Shown here in pieces: positions 1 to 8,165 of a stretch of DNA of 58,236 nt. The DNA comes from Verrucomicrobiota bacterium (GTDB lineage Bacteria > Verrucomicrobiota > Verrucomicrobiia > Verrucomicrobiales > Akkermansiaceae), in assembly GCA_026397725.1 (NCBI GenBank), contig JAPLUI010000291.1:1-58236 (forward strand). Reading direction: 5' to 3'. Made by a program: the position numbers and the translations under genes. How positions within the stretch are numbered: position 1 is the first letter of the stretch; each line of letters opens with the position of its first letter. Under the pieces are notes generated by a model, which saw nothing but the letters and a program-made list of their open reading frames with translations, did not search any database and was not told the origin of the DNA.

Positions 1-483
1 CCGATGGCGACGGCCTGACCGACGGCCAGGAAATCAACACCATTCACACCAACCCGCTGCTAGACGACACCGATGGCGACGGTCTGCTCGACGGCGCGGA
101 GGTCAACACCCACGGCACCCACCCACTCTTGCCGGACACCGATGGCGACGGCCTGACCGACGGCCAGGAAATCAACACCACCCACACCGACCCGCTGCTA
201 GACGACACCGATGGCGACGGCCTGCTAGACGGCGCGGAGGTCAACACCTATGGCACCAACCCACTCTTGCCGGACACCGATGGCGACGGTCTGCTAGACG
301 GCGCGGAGGTCAACACCTATGGCTCCAGCCCGCTCTTGACGGACACCGACGCTGACGGCCTCAACGACCGGGTTGAAGTCGAGGTCTATCATAGCAATCC
401 CGCGCTCAAGGACACCGACGGCGACGGCTTCGACGATTTGTTCGAGGTCAACACCGGCTTCGACCCCACCCTTGCCACCAGCA
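1..483 (+). repeat. Seven tandem 69-bp coding repeats
   Basis: Units begin at 1, 70, 139, 208, 277, 346 and 415, an exact 69-bp period, each starting with CCGATGGCGA or a close variant. Units 1-5 are almost identical at the DNA level; units 6 and 7 have drifted. Two alternating subtypes can be seen (CTGACCGACGGCCAGGAAAT and CTGCTAGACGGCGCGGAGGT), which suggests duplication of a two-unit block. Near-identity implies recent expansion or gene conversion, and copy number probably varies between strains. Confidence 0.93.
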
Positions 484-710
484 CGCCCGACGCGATCACC
501 TCGATCCGCACCGCGCCCGCTGCCATCCCGGTGGCAGTCGAGGTCCGCTTCAACGCAGCCACCGGCGTGAGTTACCGGATCGAAGCCTCGATCGATCTCA
601 ACCAATGGGACCCCATCGAGACCGACATCATCGGCGACAGTGCGGTCGTCACCCGCACGTATTCGACCGCGACGATGCCGGTGCGGTATTTCCGGGTGAA
701 GCGGAATTGA
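1..710 (+). CDS. C-terminal part of a secreted calcium-binding repeat protein (5' end outside window)
   Basis: The frame is open from the first base, so the start lies outside the window. The visible part (about 235 residues) has seven 23-residue repeats built on an acidic D-T-D-G-D-G-L core, like thrombospondin type 3 or EF-hand-like calcium-binding loops. The repeats are followed by a roughly 75-residue globular tail with the pattern Y-R-I-E-A-S-x-D-L-N-x-W and a terminal R-Y-F-R-V. Tails of this kind are common at the end of secreted or surface proteins in Verrucomicrobiota. The likely role is an extracellular, calcium-stabilised stalk; the functional domain must lie upstream and is not visible. 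It converges with the GH105 gene, 7 bases away. The repeat reading is secure, the molecular function unknown. Confidence 0.8.
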   Translation, partial: DGDGLTDGQEINTIHTNPLLDDTDGDGLLDGAEVNTHGTHPLLPDTDGDGLTDGQEINTTHTDPLLDDTDGDGLLDGAEVNTYGTNPLLPDTDGDGLLDGAEVNTYGSSPLLTDTDADGLNDRVEVEVYHSNPALKDTDGDGFDDLFEVNTGFDPTLATSTPDAITSIRTAPAAIPVAVEVRFNAATGVSYRIEASIDLNQWDPIETDIIGDSAVVTRTYSTATMPVRYFRVKRN

Positions 711-717
711 CCCTTGG

Positions 718-2790
718 CTATTCGGCCGGGACCCCGAGGGTGTGGACTTTGAACGAGGCGTCCTTGGAAGGATCCGCGAATGGGGTTTTGATGAACTTGG
801 CGGCAAAGTCGCCGAGATAAGCTGACCATTGTTCGGCACTGGTGATTGCCCCCTGACCTTCCCAACCGAAGCCGGCAAACCAACGGATGCCGCCATCAGC
901 ATCGGTGCGGGCCAGACAGAGCGCCTGGGTTTGGCCGGCGGCGTCGGTGTGGGTCATCATGTTCACCACCCGTGAAGGGTCGATAATGAGCGCGGTGCCG
1001 AGCCCGAGACCTTCGAGTTTTTCCCACAAGTAAAGCGTGCCGGTCGGGGGTGAACACACCGGCTGGGTGCCTTTCACTTGCGGCGTCAGGCCAATGGCAA
1101 CCTCGAGCTTGGCAGGCACTCCGTCGAGGGTGAACCGCGAGTCGCATTGGAACAAGCGCTGCCCCATGACGAGGGTGATGCGCTTGGTTTCGCGGAGGGC
1201 CTTGGCGTTCAAGGTGCTGGCGTAGTCGAGTTCGAACGCGACACGCTGCGGGGTGTTTTCCAGCACTCGTTGGGCAATGAAGGTCTCGGAGTTATGGAGT
1301 TGGCCAGCGGCCCACACCGAGATGCCACCACAGCCGCGGGTATCGCCCACCTTGTAGCCATCATAGCCCTCGCCGTGATCCTGATGGTATGATTTGGCGA
1401 CTTTCCCGTAGGGCAACTTGAGGCGATCTTCGATATACCATTTGTCGATGATCGGATAGGGAACGCGTTTGAACCAGCAATCGATGCCACTGTTTTCGGG
1501 GCCGGTCCGCAGGGCCGGGCCATAGACACGGAAGGCCACCAGATCGTTTTCCCAAGCGAAATCGTCCGCCCGCTCGGGCACGAAACGGGCCACCGCACGC
1601 GGCGTGGCGGGCATGAATTGCTCCGGCAATGTCACGCCTGCGAAGCTGGCCAGATCCTTGCGACGCTTCGCGGGATCCAGCAGGCGAATGATCTCCGAGC
1701 CCGCCAGCAGGAAGGCTCCCGTGCCATAAACCTCGGTCGAGTCCGCACCGGTGTCCAGCTTGTCAGGCGAGTCGCCGATTTTCTGCACAAACCCGAGCAT
1801 GCCGCTCGGTTGGAGGTTGTTGGCAAGCGCCTGCCAGCCCCGCATGATCGCGGGCCGGAAGGTGTCGGCAGGGAGCAGCCCGCGGTTGACGCCCCAGGCC
1901 ATCGCATAAACGAAGAATGCCGAGCCGGAGGATTCGCCGCGGGGCCCCCCGGGGTCTAACAAACTGGTGCGCCACAGTCCGTCCTGATGCTGGAGTTTGA
2001 GCAGTGTGTATATCATGTCGTGATAGAGTCCGAGGTATTTCTCACGCGACGGATGATTGGCGGGAAGCTGATCGAGCACATGGACCAAACCGCCGGTGAC
2101 CCAGCCGTTGCCACGGGCCCAGAATACCTTCTTTCCGCTAGGTGTGCGCTTGGTGAAGAAGTTGTTATCGCGGTAATAGAGGTGATGGGAGGCATCATAC
2201 AGCACGTCGGTGGTGGTCCACCATTCGCGATCCGCCCAGGCGAGGAATTTGGGCTCCCCGGTGAGTTTGGAAAGCTGTGCCCACACGGCGGGCGACATGA
2301 ACAGCGCGTCGCACCAGCACCAGGTGAAGGTGCCACCGGAGACGGATTTCGGGGCCTCCTTGGAGAGCGCCGCAAGGATCTTGTCAAAGTGCTCGACACT
2401 GGGCTTCAGCTTGGCCGGATCGTGATCCAGTTGATACAGGTTGAGCCAGGCCTGAAGCACCGCATGATCGTCGGCATGGGTGACGCGGGGGCCGGGACCG
2501 TAGTTTAGTTGCTGGCCGAACTGCTCGAGAGCTGCCAGATAGTGGGCGTCCCCGGACACCTGATGGAGGCTCGCCAACCCAAGGAAAAACGGCGCCTGGG
2601 TCCAGTCGTGCAGCGGGTGCTTTGAAGGATTCGCGAGCTGCCACTCGGTCACCCGCCGCAGGTCCTTGAGGATGGCCTCCGGCGGCGGGTCTGCGGCGAC
2701 CAGCGGCATCACCGCGGCTAACAGCAGCAGCAGGGGGGGTCCAAAGACGGCGGGTTTCAACAGGCAGAAGCGAGGGATGGGGCGATGCAT
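718..2790 (-). CDS. Secreted GH105 unsaturated uronyl hydrolase fused to a DUF4861-like domain
   Basis: 690 residues. An N-terminal signal peptide (hydrophobic L-L-L-L-L-A-A-V near residues 19-27, ending A-A) predicts export. Residues about 35-385 look like the GH105 six-hairpin fold (YteR/RhiN type), which removes unsaturated galacturonyl groups from rhamnogalacturonan or pectin fragments by hydrating the double bond. The segment W-C-W-C-D-A-L-F-M holds the likely catalytic Asp. Residues about 400-690 resemble DUF4861 (F-R-V-Y-G-P-A followed by a conserved K-W-Y). The product of such an enzyme would feed KduI and KduD, encoded divergently 166 bases away. The ATG at 2790 precedes a good signal peptide. 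The fusion is unusual but known for Bacteroidota/Verrucomicrobiota proteins. Exact substrate is inferred. Confidence 0.85.
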   Translation of the reverse strand: MHRPIPRFCLLKPAVFGPPLLLLLAAVMPLVAADPPPEAILKDLRRVTEWQLANPSKHPLHDWTQAPFFLGLASLHQVSGDAHYLAALEQFGQQLNYGPGPRVTHADDHAVLQAWLNLYQLDHDPAKLKPSVEHFDKILAALSKEAPKSVSGGTFTWCWCDALFMSPAVWAQLSKLTGEPKFLAWADREWWTTTDVLYDASHHLYYRDNNFFTKRTPSGKKVFWARGNGWVTGGLVHVLDQLPANHPSREKYLGLYHDMIYTLLKLQHQDGLWRTSLLDPGGPRGESSGSAFFVYAMAWGVNRGLLPADTFRPAIMRGWQALANNLQPSGMLGFVQKIGDSPDKLDTGADSTEVYGTGAFLLAGSEIIRLLDPAKRRKDLASFAGVTLPEQFMPATPRAVARFVPERADDFAWENDLVAFRVYGPALRTGPENSGIDCWFKRVPYPIIDKWYIEDRLKLPYGKVAKSYHQDHGEGYDGYKVGDTRGCGGISVWAAGQLHNSETFIAQRVLENTPQRVAFELDYASTLNAKALRETKRITLVMGQRLFQCDSRFTLDGVPAKLEVAIGLTPQVKGTQPVCSPPTGTLYLWEKLEGLGLGTALIIDPSRVVNMMTHTDAAGQTQALCLARTDADGGIRWFAGFGWEGQGAITSAEQWSAYLGDFAAKFIKTPFADPSKDASFKVHTLGVPAE

Positions 2791-2885
2791 GGGATTGCTT
2801 TGGTGAGGTTAGGCGGGAAAACCGAAATTCCGATTGCCAACGGGCGCGTCCAGTGAAGGATTGCGGCGCACCCGAGTAAAGCAAA

Positions 2886-2902
2886 TTGGCAGGCCCCGCC
2901 AA
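2886..2902. promoter_or_regulatory. Possible operator in the GH105/kduI divergent intergenic region
   Basis: TTGGC (2886-2890) and GCCAA (2898-2902) form an inverted repeat with 7 bases between the arms, in the 166-bp region separating the divergent GH105 and kduI genes. A shared operator would make sense for a pectin-responsive regulator, but no regulator gene is adjacent and arms of this length occur by chance in GC-rich DNA. Confidence 0.2.
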
Positions 2903-2956
2903 ACCGGCGCCCTCATCCCGCCGGAGCTTTTTCTAACATCAACCTTGGAACCCACC

Positions 2957-3787
2957 ATGCAAACCCGCCTGATGCCATCGCCCCGCGAGGCCGCGATCCT
3001 CGACACCACCGAACTGCGGACGGCCTTTCTGCTCGAAGAGCTGTTCGTCCCCGGCCAGCTCAGTCTCGTGTACACCGATCTCGACCGGGCCGTTGTCGGC
3101 AGCGCCATGCCAACGACCCAAGCCCTCGACCTCGGCACCGCCGCCGCACTCAAGGCGGACTTTTTCTGCCAACGCCGCGAACTCGGCATCCTGAATCTCG
3201 GCGACACCGGCAGCGTCGTGGTCGATGGCATCACCCATGACCTCGCCCGGCACGAGTGCCTCTACCTCGGCCGTGGCTGTCGCGCGATTCGCTTCGTCAG
3301 CGCCGCCGCAGCCACGCCCGCCGCTTTCTATCTGGTCAGCTATCCGGCCCACGCCACCCATCCGACGGCCAAGGCCGGCCGCGCCGAGGCCAACCGGGTG
3401 GCACTCGGCAGCCGCGACGAGGCCAACGAGCGCACGATCTATCAATACATTCATGAGGCTGGCATTCGGAGTTGTCAGTTGGTGATGGGCTTCACCGAGT
3501 TCAAACCCGGCGGCGTCTGGAACACCATGCCTTGCCACACCCACGCCCGCCGCAGCGAGGTCTATTGTTACTTCGATGTCCCGCCAGCTCAGCGCGTCCT
3601 CCACCTGATGGGAGAACCCCAGGAAACCCGCGCACTCTGGGTCGCCGACCGCCAGGTCGTGCTCTCGCCGCCATGGTCGATCCACTGCGGCTGCGGTACC
3701 GCGAGCTACCGCTTCGTCTGGGCAATGGGCGGTGAAAACCAGGCCTTCACCGATATGGACCGCGTCGAAATCTCCGCCCTGCGCTAG
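2957..3787 (+). CDS. kduI: 5-dehydro-4-deoxy-D-glucuronate isomerase
   Basis: 276 residues, the usual KduI length. It isomerises 4-deoxy-L-threo-5-hexosulose uronate, the open form of the unsaturated uronic acid released from pectin, to 3-deoxy-D-glycero-2,5-hexodiulosonate in the cytoplasm. The cupin zinc site is visible as P-C-H-T-H-A-R-R-S-E-V-Y (two His and a Glu) with a later His in P-P-W-S-I-H-C-G. The frame is open further upstream, but the ATG at 2957 gives the normal N-terminus and follows CCACC. kduD follows after 25 bases, so the two are probably cotranscribed and form consecutive pathway steps. Confidence 0.95.
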   Translation: MQTRLMPSPREAAILDTTELRTAFLLEELFVPGQLSLVYTDLDRAVVGSAMPTTQALDLGTAAALKADFFCQRRELGILNLGDTGSVVVDGITHDLARHECLYLGRGCRAIRFVSAAAATPAAFYLVSYPAHATHPTAKAGRAEANRVALGSRDEANERTIYQYIHEAGIRSCQLVMGFTEFKPGGVWNTMPCHTHARRSEVYCYFDVPPAQRVLHLMGEPQETRALWVADRQVVLSPPWSIHCGCGTASYRFVWAMGGENQAFTDMDRVEISALR

Positions 3788-3812
3788 GCCCGCCAACCCG
3801 CAACTCAACTCC

Positions 3813-4574
3813 ATGAATGCCTTCGATCTCAGCGGCAAGACCGCCCTCGTCACCGGTTGCAAACGCGGCATCGGCTTTGCCATGGCCGAGGGCCTCGCCG
3901 AAGCCGGGGCTAACATCATCGGCGTGAGCGCCAGCCTCGAAGCACAAGGCAGCGCCATCGCAAGCGCCGTCACCGCGCTCGGCCGGAGCTTCGCCGCCTA
4001 TCAGTGCGATTTGGCCCGGCGCGATGACGTTAGAGCCTTGGCCGCCAAAGTCATGGCAACGCATGGCGTGCCGGACATTCTCGTCAACAACGCCGGCACC
4101 ATCAAACGCCAGCCCGCCGCCGAACACGCTGATGCGGATTGGTTCGAGGTCATCGAAGTGAACCTCAACGCCCAGTTCCTCCTCAGCCGTGACCTCGGCG
4201 CGAAAATGCTCGAGCGCGGCAGCGGGAAAATCATCTTCACCGCGTCCTTGCTCACCTTCCAAGGCGGCGTGACCGTGCCCGGCTACGCCGCCGCCAAGGG
4301 CGGCATCGGCCAACTCACCAAGGCGCTGTCCAACGAGTGGGCCGCCAGGGGGATCAACGTCAATGCCATCGCTCCCGGCTACATCGCCACCGACAACACC
4401 GCCGCCCTGCGCGCCGATCCCGTTAGAAACCAGCAGATCCTCGCCCGCATCCCGGCCGGTCGCTGGGGTGAAGCCGCCGATTTCAAAGGCCCGGTGGTGT
4501 TCCTCGCCAGCGACGCCTCCCGCTACGTCCACGGCGAAATCCTCGTCGTCGATGGCGGCTGGATGGGCCGCTGA
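3813..4574 (+). CDS. kduD: 2-deoxy-D-gluconate 3-dehydrogenase / KduD-type SDR
   Basis: 253 residues, classical short-chain dehydrogenase/reductase. The Rossmann glycine motif T-G-C-K-R-G-I-G is at about residues 14-21, then N-N-A-G, and the catalytic Y-A-A-A-K with an upstream Ser (T-A-S-L-L). KduD reduces the KduI product to 2-keto-3-deoxygluconate with NAD(H). The L-S-G-K-T-A-L-V-T-G opening and the ending V-D-G-G-W are typical. Its position directly after kduI supports KduD over other SDRs. The kinase and aldolase for KDG are not in the window. Confidence 0.93.
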   Translation: MNAFDLSGKTALVTGCKRGIGFAMAEGLAEAGANIIGVSASLEAQGSAIASAVTALGRSFAAYQCDLARRDDVRALAAKVMATHGVPDILVNNAGTIKRQPAAEHADADWFEVIEVNLNAQFLLSRDLGAKMLERGSGKIIFTASLLTFQGGVTVPGYAAAKGGIGQLTKALSNEWAARGINVNAIAPGYIATDNTAALRADPVRNQQILARIPAGRWGEAADFKGPVVFLASDASRYVHGEILVVDGGWMGR

Positions 4575-4599
4575 AATTCGCATGAGCGCCCGGGTTGCC

Positions 4600-4627
4600 T
4601 TGACATTCCGAGTTGCCGACTTATTCA
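4600..4627 (+). promoter_or_regulatory. Possible sigma-70 promoter for cbiX
   Basis: TTGACA (4600-4605) and TATTCA (4622-4627) are separated by 16 bases, just upstream of the ATG at 4640. Transcription would begin only a few bases before the ATG, giving an almost leaderless message; no Shine-Dalgarno is visible. The perfect -35 is the main support. Confidence 0.35.
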
Positions 4628-4639
4628 CTTTGGCCACCC

Positions 4640-5458
4640 ATGCCCATCGCGCCCAAGCCAAATTCAGCACTGCTCATCGTCGGTCACGGCTCCACTCAAA
4701 ACCCGGATTCCTCCACGCCGTATTTCGAGCACGCCGACGAAATCCGCCGCCGCGGCCTGTTCGCCGAGGTGCATTGCTGCTTTTGGAAAGAGGAACCCTC
4801 GCTGCGCGAGGCCATCTATCTGATAGACTCCGCTGAAATCTACGTGGTGCCGGATTTCATCAGCGAGGGCTATTTCACCCAGGACGTGATCCCCCGCGAA
4901 CTCCAACTCACCGGCCCCACCACCGTCGTCCGCGGCAAAACCTTCCACTACTGCCTCCCCGTGGGCGTCCATCCCTCAATGACCGGGCTGATCCTCCGCC
5001 GCGCCAGGGAAGTCGCCCCGGACGCCGATCCCGCCGCCACCACCCTCATCATCACCGGCCACGGCACCGGCTTCAACCCGAACTCCACCAAGGCCATCCG
5101 CGACCAAGTCGCACTCATCGCCGCCTCCAACGCGGGCTACGCCGCCGTGCTCGAGGCCTTCATGGAAGAGCAGCCCTTCATTGCCGATTGGGCCCAACTC
5201 GCCCCCACCCCCAATGTGGTCGTCGTCCCCTTCTTCATCTCCGACGGCCTCCACTCGTTCCAAGACATCCCCGTCCTCCTCGGCATCGATACCGAACTCG
5301 GCCCAGCCGCCAGCCAACGCGAGGTGTTCCGCCACAACCCTCATGCCCTTCGCGGCAAGGCCCTTTACTACTCCTCTGCCATCGGCACCGAACGCCTCAT
5401 CGCCGAGGTCATCCTCGACCAAGTCCACGACTTCGACAAAACCCATAAGTCTTTGTAA
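4640..5458 (+). CDS. CbiX/SirB-type chelatase-like protein, two-domain
   Basis: 272 residues from the ATG at 4640; a TTG start at 4613 would add nine residues overlapping the putative promoter. The sequence is a tandem duplication of the CbiX fold. The first half opens with A-L-L-I-V-G-H-G-S and the second with T-L-I-I-T-G-H-G-T-G, each His matching the metal-chelating residue of class II chelatases (CbiX, SirB, CbiK), which insert cobalt, iron or nickel into sirohydrochlorin. Pro-Phe-Phe-Ile-Ser-Asp-Gly in the second half is also typical. The next gene encodes a DR2241-like Fe-S protein; in Deinococcus the two parts occur together. No other tetrapyrrole genes are nearby, so the substrate is open. 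Confidence 0.8.
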   Translation: MPIAPKPNSALLIVGHGSTQNPDSSTPYFEHADEIRRRGLFAEVHCCFWKEEPSLREAIYLIDSAEIYVVPDFISEGYFTQDVIPRELQLTGPTTVVRGKTFHYCLPVGVHPSMTGLILRRAREVAPDADPAATTLIITGHGTGFNPNSTKAIRDQVALIAASNAGYAAVLEAFMEEQPFIADWAQLAPTPNVVVVPFFISDGLHSFQDIPVLLGIDTELGPAASQREVFRHNPHALRGKALYYSSAIGTERLIAEVILDQVHDFDKTHKSL

Positions 5459-5496
5459 GTGTTCATGTTATATCCGTTTTAACCCAATTCAATGAT

Positions 5497-6192
5497 ATGC
5501 TGCCGACCTCCGATAAACTCCGCCTGGCCATCGCTTCAGGGATCCGGCAGATCGGTGAAATCGCGATTGAATCCAACGCTTCCAACGCCCGCTTCAAACT
5601 TTGCCACCATGAGGACTTGGAGCGCAGCAGCCAAGCGGATGGTGGCGGCCTGACGGTTCACAACGGACCGGCGGCGGCGCGGGAGCTTGGCTCGCATGCG
5701 GCGGATGGCAGCTATCGCTTTCTCAAAGCGCAGACCAATTTGCGGCGCGGCTGGGTGATGGTGTTGGAGTCTGCGGCGGATCTGCGGCTGGCGTTGGATC
5801 AGTTCTATCCGGCCTGCGTGGGGCTGTGGCTGGCGCAACAGGACGGCACGCTGGAAATCGAACACCTCCGCGACAAGCTCAGCCGCCAATCCGGCATGTA
5901 TCGCCGCGCCAAGGCCCTGAGCGACGCCGCCCTCCAAGCACTGGTGTCGAGCACTTGCAGCCCCGCCATGCCATGCGCCAGGCGCATCCTCTGGCAGCTC
6001 GACGCGCACACGCCCTTGCGGCCCGGCGCGGCGAGCCAGTGCCGCGGCATCGCCGCCGGAATTCCCGAGAGCGCAGCCATCCCCCTCCTCTGCCGCGAGC
6101 CCTGCAATCACTTCGTCGCCGAAGGCCTGGCCGCCGCCAAGGCCGGACACACCCCTGCGGGCGCCGAGTCAAAGTCAGGGAATCAACGCTGA
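5497..6192 (+). CDS. DR2241-like iron-sulfur protein, partner of the CbiX-like protein
   Basis: 231 residues. The N-terminal half (about 1-105) resembles the stabilising domain of Deinococcus DR2241. The C-terminal half carries four Cys in the order C-S-P-A-M-P-C, then Q-C-R-G and C-R-E-P-C-N-H-F, consistent with the 4Fe-4S domain of that family. The gene starts 38 bases after cbiX and is probably cotranscribed. Role unknown; by family it may supply electrons or a cluster to the chelatase module. Family assignment is from memory of the Cys spacing and is less certain than the pairing. Confidence 0.6.
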   Translation: MLPTSDKLRLAIASGIRQIGEIAIESNASNARFKLCHHEDLERSSQADGGGLTVHNGPAAARELGSHAADGSYRFLKAQTNLRRGWVMVLESAADLRLALDQFYPACVGLWLAQQDGTLEIEHLRDKLSRQSGMYRRAKALSDAALQALVSSTCSPAMPCARRILWQLDAHTPLRPGAASQCRGIAAGIPESAAIPLLCREPCNHFVAEGLAAAKAGHTPAGAESKSGNQR

Positions 6193-6353
6193 GCCGGGGG
6201 CTTGCGGACCAAGGGCCCACACCACACCAGCCCTTGATCCCTCCAACTCTGGCGGCCCGAACGGCACTTGCCAAGTGCCGGGTGCTGTTACGGCGGCGAC
6301 AGTGCAATTCCGCAGAAGCCAGGAATCCTCATTTGAACACCCCAGCCCCGCCG

Positions 6354-7823
6354 TCAGAGGCTCTCACCAAAATCCTGCCGGAACTTGGTCACGAGTTGAT
6401 CGACCCAATTGCCGATGGGTTTGAGTTTGCCCACAAAAAAGCGGAGCACCGGGGGTTCTTCGGTCCATTCGAGCCCGCCAATGAGTGCGCGGTTGTCGTA
6501 AAGCCACTGGATGCGGTCCTCGGCGTACTTGATTTGCGAGAGCGTGAAGACCCGGCGCGGGAAGGCCAGGCGGAGCAACTCCACATCGGCCAGCACATCG
6601 TTGCCGGCGGCGTCGCGCACGCTGGAAATGGTGCCGCGCTCCATGCCGCGAATCCCCGAGGCAATGAACAATGCCGACGCCAACGCGCCCGCCGGATACT
6701 GGGATTGAGGGACGTGGGGGATGAATTGGCCGGCATCCAGGTGACAACCCAAGCCGCCGGCCGGGGTGATCACCGGAATCCCCCGTTGCTCGAGTGAATC
6801 AACCAGGTATTTGATGAACGCGGGCGAATGAGCGATCACATCGAAATCGAGGGTCTCATAAAGCCCGACGGCCATCGCCTCGATTTCGCGGACGCTCATC
6901 CCGCCATAGGTGAGGAAGCCCTCAAACAGCGGCACCAGGTCGCGCATCTTCATGTAGATGTCGTGGTTGTTGGTGCAGATGCCACCGCCACGCGTGCAGC
7001 TCACCTTGCGGCCCGAGAAGTATGAGAAGTCGGTATAACTGAGCATCTCGTGCAAGATGTCCTTGATCGGTTTGTCCTGATAGCCCTCCTCGCGGATCTT
7101 GATGAAATAGAGGTTCTCGTTGATCAAGCTGGTATCCATCAACAGCATGATCCCATGCGCTTTGGCGATCGCCGAAACCTCGCGCAGGTTCCGCATCGAA
7201 AACGGCTGCCCCCCGATCAGGTTGGTGCCGGCCTCGAACCGGATGTAGGCCACGTTTTCAGCCCCCCATTCTTCAATGACTTGGGTGAGCTTGTCGAGAT
7301 CCATGTTGCCCTTGAACGGGAAATCGCTTTTGATTTTCAGCGCCTCGTCGGTGTAGATTTCCGCAATGACCCCGCCCGCAAGTTCGATATGCGCCTTGGT
7401 GGTGGTGAAATGATAGTTCATCGGCACCACCGTCCCTTTCCTGACGAAAACCTGGGAAATGATGTGTTCGGCGGCACGGCCTTGGTGGACGGGCAGGAAG
7501 TACTGCTGGTTGAAGACCTCCTGGATGGCCTTTTCGAGTTTGTAGTAACTGGCCGACCCCGCATAGGAATCGTCCGCGACGCTCATGGCGGCGACCTGAT
7601 TGTCGCTCATGGCGTTGGTGCCGGAATCGGTGAGCATGTCGAGGAAGACATCCTTGTTGTGCAGCAGGAAGGTGTTGAACCCGGCGCCAAAGATGGCCTC
7701 CTTGCGTTCCTCAATCGGTAACAGGGTGAGTTTTTGCACCACCCGCACTTTGTGCATTTCGAGTGGCGTGGTTTCACCGCTGTAGAATTTCACGGTCTTC
7801 AATGATTCGGTATTTGCTTCCAT
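6354..7823 (-). CDS. Tyrosine phenol-lyase/tryptophanase family beta-eliminating lyase
   Basis: 489 residues from the ATG at 7823. The family splits tyrosine or tryptophan to phenol/indole, pyruvate and ammonia using PLP. Family landmarks are present: H-Q-G-R-A-A-E (phosphate binding), T-N-L-I-G-G-Q-P, F-S-G-R-K with the PLP Lys, and P-R-R-V-F-T with the carboxylate-binding Arg. The specificity segments F-T-T-T-K-A-H and G-M-E-R-G match tyrosine phenol-lyase (Thr and Arg) rather than tryptophanase (Asp and Val). Two positions deviate: D-T-S-L replaces the D-A-T-R / D-S-A-R Arg that contacts PLP O3', and the residue after the PLP Lys is Val instead of Asp. The substrate may therefore differ. 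It stands alone and convergent with the DR2241-like gene. Confidence 0.85.
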   Translation of the reverse strand: MEANTESLKTVKFYSGETTPLEMHKVRVVQKLTLLPIEERKEAIFGAGFNTFLLHNKDVFLDMLTDSGTNAMSDNQVAAMSVADDSYAGSASYYKLEKAIQEVFNQQYFLPVHQGRAAEHIISQVFVRKGTVVPMNYHFTTTKAHIELAGGVIAEIYTDEALKIKSDFPFKGNMDLDKLTQVIEEWGAENVAYIRFEAGTNLIGGQPFSMRNLREVSAIAKAHGIMLLMDTSLINENLYFIKIREEGYQDKPIKDILHEMLSYTDFSYFSGRKVSCTRGGGICTNNHDIYMKMRDLVPLFEGFLTYGGMSVREIEAMAVGLYETLDFDVIAHSPAFIKYLVDSLEQRGIPVITPAGGLGCHLDAGQFIPHVPQSQYPAGALASALFIASGIRGMERGTISSVRDAAGNDVLADVELLRLAFPRRVFTLSQIKYAEDRIQWLYDNRALIGGLEWTEEPPVLRFFVGKLKPIGNWVDQLVTKFRQDFGESL

Positions 7824-8090
7824 GGTTGTTGTGATACTGGTGGTTGGGTGAATTGGGCGGCGCACCCTTGCAGGAACGTGCCGGGGTGTCGAGCATTTCA
7901 TGCAGCCATGGCTGAAATCGGGTGCCTGACAAGAAAGTCAGAACGATCCCGTGATGCCGGGACCTGGCGGGCGGGCGTCTCAAGGAGCGGCGGGTTCCCA
8001 GCCGCCGTTGCCCATGTTGAGCCAACGAGTGGAGGCAATCCGCTGCTCATGGCCTGCTCATGGTCGGGGGCGCGGGGCGCGGGGCGCGGC

Positions 8091-8119
8091 TTGACAGAAA
8101 GTCTGCATGGGCATAGATT
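8091..8119 (+). promoter_or_regulatory. Strong sigma-70-like promoter for the feo operon
   Basis: TTGACA (8091-8096), a 17-base spacer and TAGATT (8114-8119) lie 47 bases before the GTG of the DtxR/FeoA gene. The -35 is perfect, the spacer ideal and four of six -10 bases match. The rest of the 342-bp gap (7824-8165) holds no gene; directly before the -35 is a short GC repeat (GCGCGGG units, about 8069-8090). No clear DtxR/IdeR box was recognised over the promoter. Confidence 0.7.
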
Positions 8120-8165
8120 CCAGCGCATTGAGCGCCCCGCCCCACCCTGAGCCCCCTCCTCCACC

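Noticed and set aside
1..483. Tandem 69-bp repeats as a CRISPR array
   Set aside because: There are no variable spacers; the period is a multiple of three and the repeats are translated into a known calcium-binding pattern.
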